The notes under the pieces: model-generated
Database searches by the model: none
Told to the model about the DNA's origin: nothing
The model's input: only the letters and a program-made list of their open reading frames with translations
Assembly (NCBI GenBank): GCA_003260075.1
Contig: QLIY01000275.1
Coordinates: 1 to 64,000 of the forward strand
Reading direction: 5' to 3'
DNA: 64,000 bases
Source: Phallusia mammillata
Taxonomy: Eukaryota > Chordata > Ascidiacea > Phlebobranchia > Ascidiidae
Shown here: piece after piece, positions 46,401 through 58,450 of the stretch
Layout: every line of letters begins with the position of its first letter
Position numbering within the stretch: position 1 is the stretch's first letter
Made by a program: the position numbers and the translations under genes

Positions 46401-47971
46401 TGTGTGATTTACGTGAGAAAGTGTACTGGGTGAATACAGCATGAACATATCGACCATACTGAGTTGTGTGCTATCACATGTAGTAGGCTACTGACTTATA
46501 GGTAAAAAAGGCCAGGTGTTGTGCAGCAGGTTGTCTTAGAAACATTGACATCACTTTATCGTGTTTAAAAATTCATGAGGGAAAGAAAATCAGACGGTAT
46601 CCATTTACAGTCGGCTCTGTCTCATAGCACCAAAACGGCAATTTAATTTTCTCTTCAATGCAAGTGGCTGCTCTGAAAAACGGCACGATTAGTTATTTGC
46701 AGCCCGGTATTGGCAGGAAGTCGCGCTAGCGGTTGGTTGTTACAGAAATCACGAAGAATGTATGTTTTGTCAGGCCTGGTGGTTGTGCTTAACCGACCAG
46801 TAACTGTTTAGTCAGAGCAAGTAGTGGTATTGTACCAAGAAATGACCGAACGAAACATGTTTTACGCTGTACTATAGGCAGAGAGTCCGAGAACGTCATT
46901 ATTTTCAAACGCTCAGTCGCACAGCTGGATACCTTTAACCACATGTAACAGCTTTGTTCAATGCCTTGTTCGCAAGTTTGACAAAAAGTGTTTTAGGTAC
47001 CATACAAGCACGTCGGCTAAGATCCATATAAACCAGTATTTGCATTATGAAAATTGTGGCTTTTAGTTTTTGTTGTTGCTGGCAGTTTGTAACAAGGGAA
47101 TTTAATTTAGTGCTTGGCCTCGAGAGAATTGGGCTTCCCAACACAGGACGGTGGAAGTAATGTACAGAATTAAATTAAGGATCAGTCATCAGGCTGCTGG
47201 CAGAAGGCGCTTACAGCACCTCAATAAAAAAGTTAACAGAAGGTTAACAGAGATAGTCCGTTACAGATTTTGCTACGTGACCTGTTTCTTCTTTCAACGC
47301 AGAATAAACAATAAAATTTCCTTGACTTGATTTATTGTTTGCCAAAAATGATTTACGTTTAGGCTATATTGCTCAGATAGGCAGGCACTAAATTTCGTGT
47401 CATTATGAATGACTTCCGTTTGGTGATCACGACCAACCGAAAGCGTTTTGAGGGGATATAGTTTGCTTACCAATTAAGAACCCCTTGGTCTGGTTTGGAT
47501 AATGTAGAATGAAACAAACACGGATTAACATTAGTTTAGTTAGTTTTTTTCTGATCCGTTTGTACAGAACTAAGCCAGATATAGCGCACAGCGACAGAAT
47601 AAAACAAGTGGAAAGTGAAATTTGCAAGCAGTAAGGTATATTTAACATAAGTCGACGTGTCTCGAGTCTGTAGCATAGAAAATCCAGTGCTTAACAAATT
47701 AATAGTGTTTGAATAACTTTAAGATTTAAAACCCCATCGTGTAATCAATACAATGCTTAATTATTCATCACCCAGATTTGTGTATGTAAGTTTCGACTGA
47801 CCACTGGCCATTACGCAACCTAAATTGAATTGAAGGTTCTGCCCTACAACGTTCCAGGCGTTATCGATTACTGTGCGTTTCGCAGAGACGTGATAGGTAG
47901 ACTGTCCATCTGGTTTCTACACCCTGGTTGGTTTCTTAACATCGCCTGTTGAGGAGAAGGTGACAAGCAAC
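43065..47971. other. Intergenic region between HYI and the CALHM pair
   Basis: I recognise no gene on either strand. A TA/TATT microsatellite lies at about 43461-43510 and the nested hAT-like block at 44288-45218. From 45220 to 47971 the sequence is AT-rich with no family resemblance. The promoters of HYI (minus) and the first CALHM gene (plus) should be at its ends. Confidence 0.55.
44288..45218. mobile_element. Nested hAT-like elements
   Basis: Outer ends are CAGTGGTTCCCAAACTTTTT at 44288 and (reverse complement) CAGCGGTTCCCAAACTGGGG at 45218. Inside, a second pair, CAGGGGTCCGCAAATACTTT at 44748 and (reverse complement) CAGGGGTCCGCAAATAGTGG ending at 45181, bounds a 434-bp unit. Neither pair has a clear 8-bp duplication, so the nesting order is inferred from the termini alone. 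An n sits at 44524. No transposase is recognisable. Confidence 0.6.
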
Positions 47972-50028
47972 ATGGCAAAACAAATGGGAAAGATTGTTGG
48001 GAACGCTAAAGGCCTTGCTGGAGACTATGCAGGCACAGCTGTCAATACAAGCATAGTCGTCGTCACTACAGGACTTGAACAGCTGACCACCTTAGCAACG
48101 TACAAATGTCCATGCGTTGAAGTTTCACAACTTGGTGGATGCAACAATACTATTGGCAAAAACACGTGTCGCCCGCAGTTACTGAACCAAGGCTACGGGC
48201 TTTCGTTTATCATAGCCCCGGCGATTGCACTTTACGTCTTCGGGATTGCTTCGAATCCGAGGACATGGAAATCAGTCACTGGAGTATGCAAGAAGACCGA
48301 AGCGCTTCGCCGAGGTTTAACTGAAGCCTGCTGGACATTTTTTGGCATCGGAGGTCGAGCTTTTATTGCACCCCTCACTTGGGTTATTATATCGTTGCTG
48401 GACGGACGCTACTACGCATGCGCTGTAACTGCGCTCCCGTTCGATGTTTCTGGAACCCCGCCAATTTACACCAGCTGTGAAAAGGTATTTTTATGTTCAT
48501 AGAAAAAACTTACTTAACTTTTGGCACTTCTCCTTTAATAAATCCATGTCAGTTAGCAACTTAATACCCAGTCCGTATATGTACGTAAGCTGTGTTAAAT
48601 GTTAAGCTACCTAACAACATTTTTGAATACCTTTGCTTGTAGACTGGGGTGGAGGGTATAAATGTATGTTGAATAAAGAATGAAGCCTTTTATAGGTTGT
48701 TTTTTGGATTTTGTTCTGTATCCCCGCCAAATGTATTTAAAGCTTTTGCCCTTTTAAATCGGGTTTCGAAACTTCTGTATTTACCCTTAGACCATAATGG
48801 CAGTCTTTCTACGTTTGTTAATTCATTTAGATGTGAATTTATTTTTACTGTTAATTACCTTTTACGATTTATCTCATTGAAAAGGGTGGTATATGCGATG
48901 TGAGTTCAAGACTCTTTGGAGGTACGTTATAAGAAAAGGTTTGGAGAAACACCGCCTTGAAGCAACTGACTTGTTAGAAAAAATATTTTAAGTGTCAATA
49001 TTATGTTCTGCTTGCAACAGGTTGCTGGAGACAAAACCCCAAAATACTCCAATCACTACCAAAGAAATCGGAGCGCATCTCAGACTCTGGGTTGGATAGT
49101 TTTAGCTATAGCCATCGTCTTGGGGATGGCCCTATACGCCTGGAGCCAGTGTAGTTCTCCCCTCACCTATTACCACGCAAAGTACTTCAACCTTTACAGA
49201 GCTTATGAAGTGGCGGAGTTTGATGATGAAATGAAAAAGAAGGTAAATGTACAGTGGCCTGGGTTTGATAAAAACGACTCTTTGGGGCAAAAAGGAGTGT
49301 TACTTTTGGTGATGGAACGCAAATGTTTCGAGTTTGAATAAGATTCTGTAGAAGGGTTTAACCAGTGGTGGGATTCAGTCGGTTCGCACTGGTTCTATAG
49401 AATCGTCTCACGAGATTTTATGAGATCAGCGAACCGGTTAGCAATACTGGTTACTGTCAATGGACTTTTGTAACAGAATCGGCTGAAAAATAAGACTTTT
49501 GGGATAGAACTGGCTGGAAAAAAATGGAATTCCACCACTGGGTTTAACGGACGTAGCCAAGAGACATCCAAGCAAATTTGCCAAAAGAATGAACGAACTA
49601 ATAAATTTATATGTGATAATTTATATTACGATTTGAAGTTTACTTAAAAATAGTATTGTTTTTTGGGTACCTCTCTCACAAAACTGTTTTTTCAACTATT
49701 GGCTCAGGTTACATCATTGCTTTTAGCATATTTTAACACCAAACTTACAATTTAATTGTTACCATAGGCACAAAAGGACGCTGAAGCCAATGTCCTTAAG
49801 TTTATGGAAAAGCCACGACCTAAAGAAGAGTGGGATCAGATTTCAACGGTGTATGACTTTCACCGGGATAAGAAGAACTTAGCTCTTTACTCCCATCTAC
49901 ATGAATGGGTTCAAAAGCAGAAGAAGCCTACTGTGCGTAAGCCTGATAAGGAACTTCTTATCCACGACAACGGGGCAACTTCCGATGATGGTTTTGGTGC
50001 TGATACAGCTGAAACTGTGATTACGTGA
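47972..50028 (+). CDS. CALHM-family large-pore channel, paralogue A
   Basis: CALHM (FAM26) proteins form large-pore, four-helix ATP- and ion-permeable plasma-membrane channels. Exons: 47972-48484, 49021-49242, 49768-50028, in phase, 331 residues. The family pattern is clear: CPC at residues 46-48 after the first helix, a second helix around YGLSFIIAPAIALYVFGI with N-P-R-T-W after it, APLTW at 133-137 with the third helix, ACAVTA before the second extracellular loop, a fourth helix near 195-212 followed by CSSPLTYYHAKY, and a cytoplasmic part with EANVLKFME and EWDQISTVYDF...LALYSHLHEW, which matches CALHM2 (NVRRFF, QWNAITGVY, LPLYSRLHKW) as I recall it. The ATG at 47972 gives MAKQMGK, like MAKQLGE in the downstream paralogue. 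A hAT MITE sits in intron 2. Which vertebrate CALHM is closest cannot be settled by eye. Confidence 0.9.
49363..49540. mobile_element. hAT MITE, CAGTGGTGGGATT family, copy 3, perfect TSD
   Basis: Starts CAGTGGTGGGATTCAGTCGG and ends AATTCCACCACTG. The exact duplication GGTTTAAC flanks it at 49355-49362 and 49541-49548. 178 bp, within intron 2 of CALHM paralogue A; same family as 21626 and 23318. Confidence 0.9.
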
Positions 50029-53000
50029 TTTTGCAGTCACAAATGAACAAAAAGTATGTTTGTTCCATGGTCAACTATGATTTGTACTTTTTTGCAAAAA
50101 ATGTTAAATACTGTGTGTTCTGTTTTCTGAGTAAATTTCTTTGCCAAAATGCCACCTGTATCTTTAAGTATGATAAAAAGCGTTTATCGTAACAGAATAT
50201 TGTTCAGTCAACACTTTGATAATGTTCTTTATCTAAACAGCTACAAAATAACGAATCTATGTACAAAGCAAATTACAGTGTCATGCTCTTCTCTTCTTAA
50301 AGCAAATCCAATTGAACAAAAGCAAAACCAATTTCCTTATCTTTAAAACTTGAATCTACGTATATGTTTGGCTTATCAGGTGGCATTGTTCAAAACTGTT
50401 GCCAAAATTTAACGCCTAATTTTAGGGGCCGTTATTCACGAAAAAAATTCAGTGTTATTTGTTTGTTTTTCGCTTCACATTTTTGCGCCCAAATTACGAT
50501 ATACGTGTTCTTCTGATTGTGGGGATATACAATAAAGATTTTGCACCGATTTTTAACTCTTTTTGTAAAGCCTTTAAAATAATTTTTTTCTTTTAAGTCA
50601 ATGCAAAAACTAAAATTTGATAACCAACACTTTTTGCTGGCAATGGATTTCGTGGCAGCCTACTTACACGAAACAATAACCAAATCTCTACAAGCACATA
50701 TGGTCGTTCTCTATAGTGTTAAAAAGTAATGACGAACTTTTTATTAAAACCCTTTAATTCACTGCCTTAAGTAGACGAAATATCTTCTAATCTAATCTAT
50801 GCAGACATAACCTATAAAATATTAAAAGGGTTCAAGCAGCGAGGTTACGACCCCGTGGCATGAAATTTCCACTTAGATATCAGCACCGTTTGGTTGGTAT
50901 CACTTCCTAAAGCACAGGTGTCTATCACACAGTGGCGTAATGGTGTGCGTTAAAAATGCATGAAGAAATTTGGCTACGTTTAATTCGATTAAAAGCGGCA
51001 ATCCAGTGAGGGGTGAAAAAAAAACACACAGTGAGGGGTGAAAAAAAAACAATAATTTGGATAAAACCGAAGGATACGTTGTTGCCCCTCAGACACGTTG
51101 CCAGTCAAGTATTAAACTTTATTATGTATCAACATGGTCATTTCCGTCAAAATTAATATATATAATTGACACTACACAATTCCAATTAGCACATAGTTAT
51201 TACAGAAAACGCTTAGTTTTGTCACCTACTGCCCAAACCAAAAAAGGAAATAGACCACACAGTGTCGCCGTGTGATGCTTTGGATTCAAACTTTATTTTA
51301 TGTCTTTAGACATTTCCAAGGGGGGCGTGAGTGCAAAGTCAAATAAACAAATATGACCAGTTTTTTGCAAGTGGAGTGCATTGATTGTGAGCAAACAACA
51401 CATGAGTTGTAAAAAAGAAACGGAATAGTATGACGCAATACCTTATGACAATTACACATTTTAAATCGTGACATACAGACAAAGTATTAGTTACTTCCGG
51501 TAGTACCATTGGTGCAAGTGTTCAAAACAGTCGTTTGTTGTCTGTTTCAGAGTGGGCGTAAAGTGTCGGACAATTATCTTAGGGGGCGAGGGGGCGTGGA
51601 ACCGAAAATAAACAAGCTGACGCAAGGTTCTAATTGCGGTTTATACGCACAACGCTTTTGACAGGAAAGAGCGCGACCACCCTAATTCCATGAAGCCTTT
51701 CCTTGCATTGTCTAAGCCTATTGTTTTGCTGCCAGTTTTTGTGGAACTGCATTAGAACAGACCTTTCAGAAAGGGACACATATTTTTTACCTACAGAAAC
51801 TGAAATGTTAGTGATAAATAAAACCACTTAGTGAGATAGAGTATTTATTGTCTGTAAACGAAAGAAGGTGGGTTGCTTGCAGTTCAAAACGTGAAAGACT
51901 ATGTTTGAACGTTCGGTTGCCTTCCGTGTGTCATAAAACTGTTTTGCATCTTATTTAAATTAGGTTAGTAGCAAAACAATGGTCCAACCACAGCGTTTCA
52001 GGTATAAATTGAAAGAGGTTTATTCGCACTACAGAAGCATTCAGTAGGCAGGATAGCCAGAACAACAATACTGACACAGGTAAACCAGTGCAAAGATGGT
52101 TACTGAGTCAAAGCCTTTAAAACAAATCACCACAACGTTGACCGTAATGTAATGCAGATTGACAGTTTCCGGTTGGTATTGAAGCACAAGGCGCTTATGG
52201 AGGTAGTTGCACCACAGGCCACCTTACATCACTTTGGTAACATAGAACTGCAGTACTACAGAACTGAAAACAAGTTACTGCTACAATCGGAGTGACTAAC
52301 TTAGTAAGTGAATCAGATGGTTTATGCATGACGCAAATGTTTTGTTTAGATTTACGCAGAATGTAGATAAATTGCCAGGATTGAAAGTGTGGGGATACGT
52401 GATTAGTGGTCATTACAAATGGAGTTACAGCATTTAGGCTTAAATGTCATTGTGTAGCACACGTGTAGATTGAGCAAAACATTGTTTCTAGGTGTCCTAA
52501 TTATTGTTCCAGTGCATCCGCTGTGTTTGTGGGGCCTGTAGTAGGAATTATTATTGACTTTAGTGCCCTATTTTTGTGGGTATTTTTTTATCCTATGCTA
52601 TGTGCTTAAGCAAAGCCACAATAGCTTTATAGCACATATCGACAATCAAAAATTTGTTACAATAGCTTACAGCTGGCCTTTAGTCGGCAAGATGTTAAAA
52701 CTAAATCTAGCCTGTAATATAATGTCGTATTCAATTATAATGTTCAGTTTCACTTTCAATGTATTACTGCTGTTAACAACGTCTCAGAAAAGGTGTGCTT
52801 TATCAAGTCGATGCATGCCAGAATTAGCCCAAAGTTTATATCAGCCCTGAATGCTTTTTAACCGACGAAAAAGGGTTAATTGAAAACTCACACAAGAACG
52901 TTGTTTGCAGAGGTTTTTGAAGGTACACATTTATCATAAAATGCAGTCAATTTACTGAAAAGCATGAACTTGCAACTAAAACAACGTCTCTTCAGAATTA

Positions 53001-53539
53001 GAAATCTAATTTAACTTTGATCCATTGTTATCTCTCAATGACATCATGACTTGTTGTTACAATGTCATCATTTTTACACAAAAATTCCCACCAACAACAA
53101 AATGCTCAAAATAGCAGCCAGCCTTGCACAATTCCAAGTAGTACCAGTTTCTCCAATAATAATTCGATAAAATGTGACAAAGTTGCAACTTCCGCAAGAA
53201 TGCGTCATCTCTTATTGCGTCAGGGAAATTTTGAGGCCTTGAAAGTAACGCAACAACACCAAAAACTGACATTTGATTAAACGCTTCAATTTTTGGAACA
53301 TTACGACAGCTTATATTTTTTCTAGCAGCTCGCAAACTTTATAGTTCAGTGTTAACAGTGGCGCAATTTATTGCTGTAATTAACCTTCGCATAGGCAAAC
53401 ATTTTAAATTGATTTTACAAAAGGCCTGCAGATGGGCAAATTTTAACTGCACCCAGTCCGTATTTCCTGAACCTGAACTGGAATCTTTTACTTCAGACAA
53501 GTACCTAAAGTTTCTATAAAGCAGTATAGGTACTGAGTC
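50029..53539. other. Region between the two CALHM genes
   Basis: It contains the 3' UTR of paralogue A and the promoter of paralogue B. A short tandem duplication (AGTGAGGGGTGAAAAAAAA twice) lies at 51005-51050. No other gene, RNA or complete mobile element is recognisable; the short frames have no family resemblance. Confidence 0.5.
50531..50536 (+). terminator. Candidate polyadenylation signal of CALHM paralogue A
   Basis: AATAAA lies about 500 nt after the stop codon of paralogue A. It is the first canonical hexamer I see on the plus strand after the gene; assignment is by position only. Confidence 0.4.
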
Positions 53540-56500
53540 ATGGCAAAACAGCTCGGGGAGCTTGTCAAAAAAGCTGGAGATTATGCTGGCACTGCAGCTA
53601 ATACAGGAATCGCGCTTGCTACTGCTGGCATAGAACAGTTAACAACACTAGCAGTCTATCGCTGTCCCTGCGTTACCTCGAAGGAACTGGGTTGCAACAT
53701 CACTCAGATCGGAAGTCCCAAGTGCGTCCATTTCCTTAACCTCGGATATGGTCTGTCGTTTATCATTGCGCCAGCCATTGCGCTTTTCGTTTTTGGAATG
53801 ATTTCAAACCCAAAGATGTGGAAGCTGTTGACAGGATGCAATCACAAACAGAGAGGAAAAAAGCCCACTTGGACGTACTTCCTATGGACTCTCACTGAAG
53901 TTTCGGCAGCGGCTATGATTGCGCCAGTCACCTGGGTGGCAATCGCGCTCCTCGATGGCCGCTTCTACGCATGCGCAGTAACAGCGTTTCCATATGATGT
54001 CGAACATGCCCTAGCAACGTACCCGACGTGCGAAGCGGTAAGAAAACTCAGTTTTTTGTGACAATGCTAGGTATAGGTTTATGATTTCTTAACATCCTTT
54101 ATTACCTGTGTATATCTTGTAAAACCGACTGCTACAGCAGTCCCAATAACGTCAAAGCATTTTTTTTTTGTTCCAAATACCAATAAATTTGCCTTTGTTT
54201 TCATTCTACACAAGAATTTAAATCTAAAAAGCAATGTGTTTCTATTTATCATATATTTGCATAAGAAAGGGTTTCCTAAAATATTCACTGTGTAACAGTT
54301 ATTACGAAACTCTCGAGTTCATTAATGACTCAACAATGCAACTACGTCACATGGATAAATCGCAGGGACTTCCCTTACGTCACGCATCGCTAGTGTGTTG
54401 CATCAGGTGACGTTTTAGATCGTGACCTTGTAACAACCGAGAAAGTTTATTATGTAAATACTGTTCAATAACGCAAACCAGTTTTAGCCTTAAACTACCT
54501 AGAGTCCTTTATAATAATAGAAAGTCAGGAACCTACGTACTTGAGGCCACTAATACATTCTGGTAACTTGGATTATTGTGTACAACAGTGGTCGGCNATA
54601 ACAGTTGTGGTGCATTGGACAAGGGTCATTGCGGATCGTCTAAAACAGTGGTCGGCAACCACCGGTCCGCGAGGGGTTCGTTACCGGGCCGCAGAAAACT
54701 TTCTGAAGGTCCACATTGTATCAAAGTTGTAATAACTGTAATTAGGTTGCAGTGCTGAACATTTGTGTTTTTTAAAGGCCGGTCCGTGATAAAAATTTCA
54801 GTTTCAAACCGGTTCGCAGTGCAAAAAAGGTTGCCGACCCCTGGTGTACAACATATACAAACATATTTAAACACATACGTATAATAACGTACACTTTTTG
54901 TGCAAGCCTTGATTATACTATTTGCATAGGGTCCGAATTGGTTCATCTTTATTTAAGCCTAATCAATTTATTTTAGTGGCCAACATTTGTAAATGAGTCA
55001 CCGGAAGAAAAAAAAAACAGTTTACAAACTGATAAAAACATAGCAGTAGCTACCTAGGTACCTAGCAAACATGTTGTTCTTGCGCTTAAGGCAATTTCCA
55101 TGACATTAGATATTGGTTGCAATAGTTTTGGGGCACATGCTTCTGTGCAACATTGTCAACAAGATTGCGTTGTATCACGTATGCAAACAATGTGTTTAGA
55201 AAAAAAACATTGACATGTTTCGAATGACTCATATCAAGACAAATACTTGCTGTTACTGACTGTGCAAGGCCCGATAAATACCGGTAGCATGCAACTACTG
55301 ACACATTGTGATTTCAATTTTATTGTTAACATCACCATCAATTGCATCTTAAAATTGGATGAAAAACATCTTGGCATAGTTCTTATTTAAAGAAAATTAG
55401 AACAAATAGGTTAGAAGTTCTTATATTACACAATTTTGAATTGGTTTTCCAGTACAGCATAAGTGGCGTCCTTTGTGATTTCCTCATCATGTTTGACAGG
55501 TTGCAGCGGCCAAAACCTTCTATACATCCGACTCGTTCAACGACAACCGTAGCTTTTCGCAGTTTCTGGGGTGGGTGGTGATATCAGGTTGTCTCATCGT
55601 TGGGCTGTTCCTGTTCGGTTATACCCAATGTAGCTCGCCTCTTACTTACTACCACGCCAAGTATTACCGACTGTACAAAGGCTCCGAAGAGGCGGAGTTT
55701 GACGATGAAATGTCAAAGAAGGTAAGTTTGAAGCAGTTATAAGTTGGGCCGGAATCGTTGGGGTCAGGTTTGAGCTTAGCTTTGAGCAAAAACAAGCTTA
55801 ATTTGAGCCTGACTTTACATTCGGCCACATTTGTGTCCCAATTTTTTCATGTGAAATATATTTTTGAGTTTTGGCCGTATTTAGGGTTTGTGCAACTGTG
55901 GTTGGAAGCGTTAAATTTCTGTGCATTCTCTGCAAATAGACGAACTTTCAGAGTAACAAGACCAAGTACCGGTGGCTAAAACTTTCAGTAATTGATTTTA
56001 CAAAGACGTTGCTCATTTACTATAGCTATTTGAAGGATTTAATAATAATCTATAAACATCATTTAAAATAACGTATCCTTCAGTTGTAATAATTGGCACC
56101 TGAAACCAAAAGAAATATTGTGAAAAAAAAAACTCGTTTTGAACACACACGTCATTTTTCGTCAAAGGGTTTAAACCAGTAGTTCCTAGGTGGGGCAATG
56201 TTCTCTATTGGTTCGTAAAGCGTTTTTACACAAAAGTTTTGGGCATTTCCTCGGGTGGCTGCATTGGACAAACTGAAGTTGGGTACAAAGTTTGTGAACA
56301 ATTCGCTACTGAATCCATGTCTATTGTTTGTCGATGTGGGTTGTTTAGCACCTTATGAATTGCTCACTAGGGCCTTGGAGAAAAAGACAATGAGCAAGAC
56401 ATTTTTCAGCCCATTACAAAAAACATGAGTCCTGTTTTGAACATGAGTCCTGTTTTGAACCAACAAGAAAAATCAAGATGGCATACTCAGCAACTAGCAG

Positions 56501-57751
56501 CCCGCCTTTTAAACGTCTTGCTGCTGCTATGGTATGGTAAAACACGAACTATTTAGCTAAAGCAAACTATCTTTCAGTAATACTTTAATCGACATTTTAC
56601 TATCACATTTCGATTTCGTTTCACACAGGCACAGATCGATGCCGAGTCCAACGTGCGAAAATTCACGGAGGAAAGAAGAGAAAAAAAGGAATGGGATCGG
56701 ATTTCGACTGTTTACGAATTCCACAGGGATCGCCCCCCCCCCTAACGTGAAACAAGGTGATAACACAACGACGCAAAAATTACGGTAACAGTCGTGATGG
56801 GCCGCTTACAACTCCCGTTTAAAGAGTTCGATTTCAACGCTTTGTGTGAGCATAAACTATCTGTACAGAAAGGGCATGAAAAAATTTCAGTGTCTAAACC
56901 CCTCTGGATTAATAAGAAAATATGTCGTTTTCAGTCAGCCATGCACACTTTGAAAGTTAAGTTAAAGTCTTACCAATAAAAACACTTTTTGACGAAATGA
57001 ACACATATCCCTGAATGGGTTTAGCCCCAAAGCGTGCGTGCAGACCAACATAACCTCACACCTATATTTATAACCGATTCGTTACAACTTCTTCAAAAGC
57101 CTGGTGTGTACGATTTTAGTGTCAAGCCGTTTATACCAGTAGTTCCGAAAGTGGGTGCACTTCCATTGAATATTCTGCAAAGCATTTTGTAAGAGACCAA
57201 CAAAACTATTTGGCATTTCCTCATCAAGGCTTCATTTAATTAAAGTTTGGTTTAAAGGTTTTAAACAAAAAAGCTCGGTTTATTATCGCGGTTTTGTTCC
57301 AAGTCGACTGCTTGGCAACGTGAGATATTCAGCACCAAAGAGCTGCTTGTAAACGAAAAATACCAACTTTGAACCATAAATCATCAGAAAAGCTGCATGG
57401 AGTCAACTGTTAACAACTGTTTATCCAAGGCAAACTCTTCCAGCTTCTGTCGGACTCACATAATTTCGATGCAACTTGCTAAAATCTGATCTTAACAATT
57501 TCGTGTCAAACAGGCACAGGTCGATACTGAGTCCAACGTGCGAAAATTCATGGAGGAAAGGAGAGAAAAACAGGAATGGGATCGGATTTCGACTGTTTCC
57601 CAACAACCTCGCGCTCTACTCCAATCTGCATTCGTGGGTCCTGGAAGAGGACGCCAAGTCAAAGAAAGCGTTGCTAGGCGACACAGCGGAGGAGCCTGGG
57701 GAAGAACCTAACGGAAACGGGGGAACTACCATGTCCACCACACCGGTTTAA
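53540..57751 (+). CDS. CALHM-family channel, paralogue B (last exon damaged)
   Basis: Exons 53540-54037 (166 codons) and 55500-55721 (74 codons, the same 222 nt as in paralogue A) are intact. They carry the CPC motif (RCPCVT), GYGLSFIIAPAIALFVFG, IAPVTWVAIALLDGRFYACAV and CSSPLTYYHAKYYRLYKG. The last exon exists twice. The copy from 57514 reads AQVDTESNVRKFMEERREKQ and EWDRISTV, then lacks about 17 net bases that paralogue A and the other copy possess, so its frame stops at 57711. The conserved end (NNLALYSNLHSW, ending in TTPV) continues only in another frame to 57751. The copy at 56629 retains the missing piece but ends in a C-run. Either this paralogue is decaying or the assembly mixed two copies or alleles. 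Confidence 0.82.
54586..54843. mobile_element. hAT element (CAGGGGTCGGCAACC family) with an n-joined duplication inside
   Basis: The exact duplication GTGTACAA flanks it at 54578-54585 and 54844-54851. The left end CAGTGGTCGGC is followed by an n (54597), a stretch of unrelated sequence, and CAGTGGTCGGCAACCACCGG again at about 54647. The right end is the reverse complement of CAGGGGTCGGCAACCTTTTT. The repeated left end across the n is an assembly join. It lies in intron 1 of CALHM paralogue B. Confidence 0.8.
56629..56745 (+). CDS. Duplicate third exon of CALHM paralogue B, cut by a C-run
   Basis: An AG acceptor (TTTCACACAG) is followed by AQIDAESNVRKFTEERREKK, EWDRISTVYEFHRDR, then a run of ten Cs at 56733-56742 and TAA. 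It is about 90% identical to the exon from 57514, while the preceding introns are much less alike. That contrast fits an older tandem duplication with both exons under constraint. The C-run resembles the gap-like G-runs, so the early stop is suspect. Confidence 0.6.
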   Translation, partial: AQIDAESNVRKFTEERREKKEWDRISTVYEFHRDRPPP

Positions 57752-58138
57752 AAAAAAACTACGGGACATTGATGATCGTAGAAATAAGCTATTGCTGCCA
57801 GACATGGTGTAAACGAAAATTGCCCTTCCAGCAGTTTTCATTACAAACAACCGACGTTTCGACGTCCCATATAAGACGCCTTCATCAGGGTAATGTCATA
57901 TTGCAAGAATCCTCGTTTATTTTTATCAAAGCTTTTGTGATTTTTTTAACTCTAAAGCACAGAGACCGGAAAAATGCGGATTCCATTATATTATTGCGTA
58001 CTTTTCGTTTTTTTTGTATTATCCAGTTCCACTGTTATATTAACAGATTTAACTTCTTGGAAAAAGTCATTCGTCGTTCGGTTTCACAATTGCTGGTATA
58101 TACTGACACACACTGTATTTTGTTTTTATATTTTCAAG

Positions 58139-58154
58139 ATTCTATTTGAATAAG
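58139..58154 (+). other. 16-nt match to the Ciona spliced leader
   Basis: The string ATTCTATTTGAATAAG equals the Ciona trans-spliced leader as I remember it from the literature. It is followed by TTAATGATG, not by the GT donor that an SL RNA gene needs, so it is not an SL RNA gene. It may be the scar of a reverse-transcribed trans-spliced mRNA or chance in AT-rich DNA. Confidence 0.4.
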
Positions 58155-58232
58155 TTAATGATGATGCTGTAAATGCACAAGTATAGAATAGGAAAAATTC
58201 TGTCTCCCAAACTTTAATCTACTTCCTTAGAG

Positions 58233-58450
58233 CAGGGGTCAGCAACCTTTTTAGCAATCTAAAATTTCATCGCGGCCTTCAAAAAACACCAAAAACTTAG
58301 CAATGAGAATTTATTACAGCTGTTATAAGTCATTACAACTTTGGTTTAATGGGAACCTTAAGCTTGTTTTACCGCAACGAAACTCTTCAACCCAGGAGTT
58401 GAAATCCTAAAAAAGTATACGGCCCGGTAAGTAGCCCCTCACGAGCCGAA
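58233..58450. mobile_element. Degraded hAT element of the CAGGGGTCGGCAACC family
   Basis: Starts CAGGGGTCAGCAACCTTTTT and shares ATTTCATCGCGG, CTTCAAAAAAC, TTAGCAAT and GTATACGGCCCGGTAA with the intact copy at 63645-63851. Its right terminus and target-site duplication are no longer recognisable; the end given is approximate. Confidence 0.6.

Noticed and set aside
57769-58149. 126-codon frame downstream of CALHM paralogue B
   Set aside because: AT-rich, no family match, and it overlaps repeat scraps; more likely 3' UTR or intergenic.
58139-58154. SL RNA gene
   Set aside because: The 16-nt leader is not followed by a GT donor, and no SL RNA body or Sm-site is apparent.
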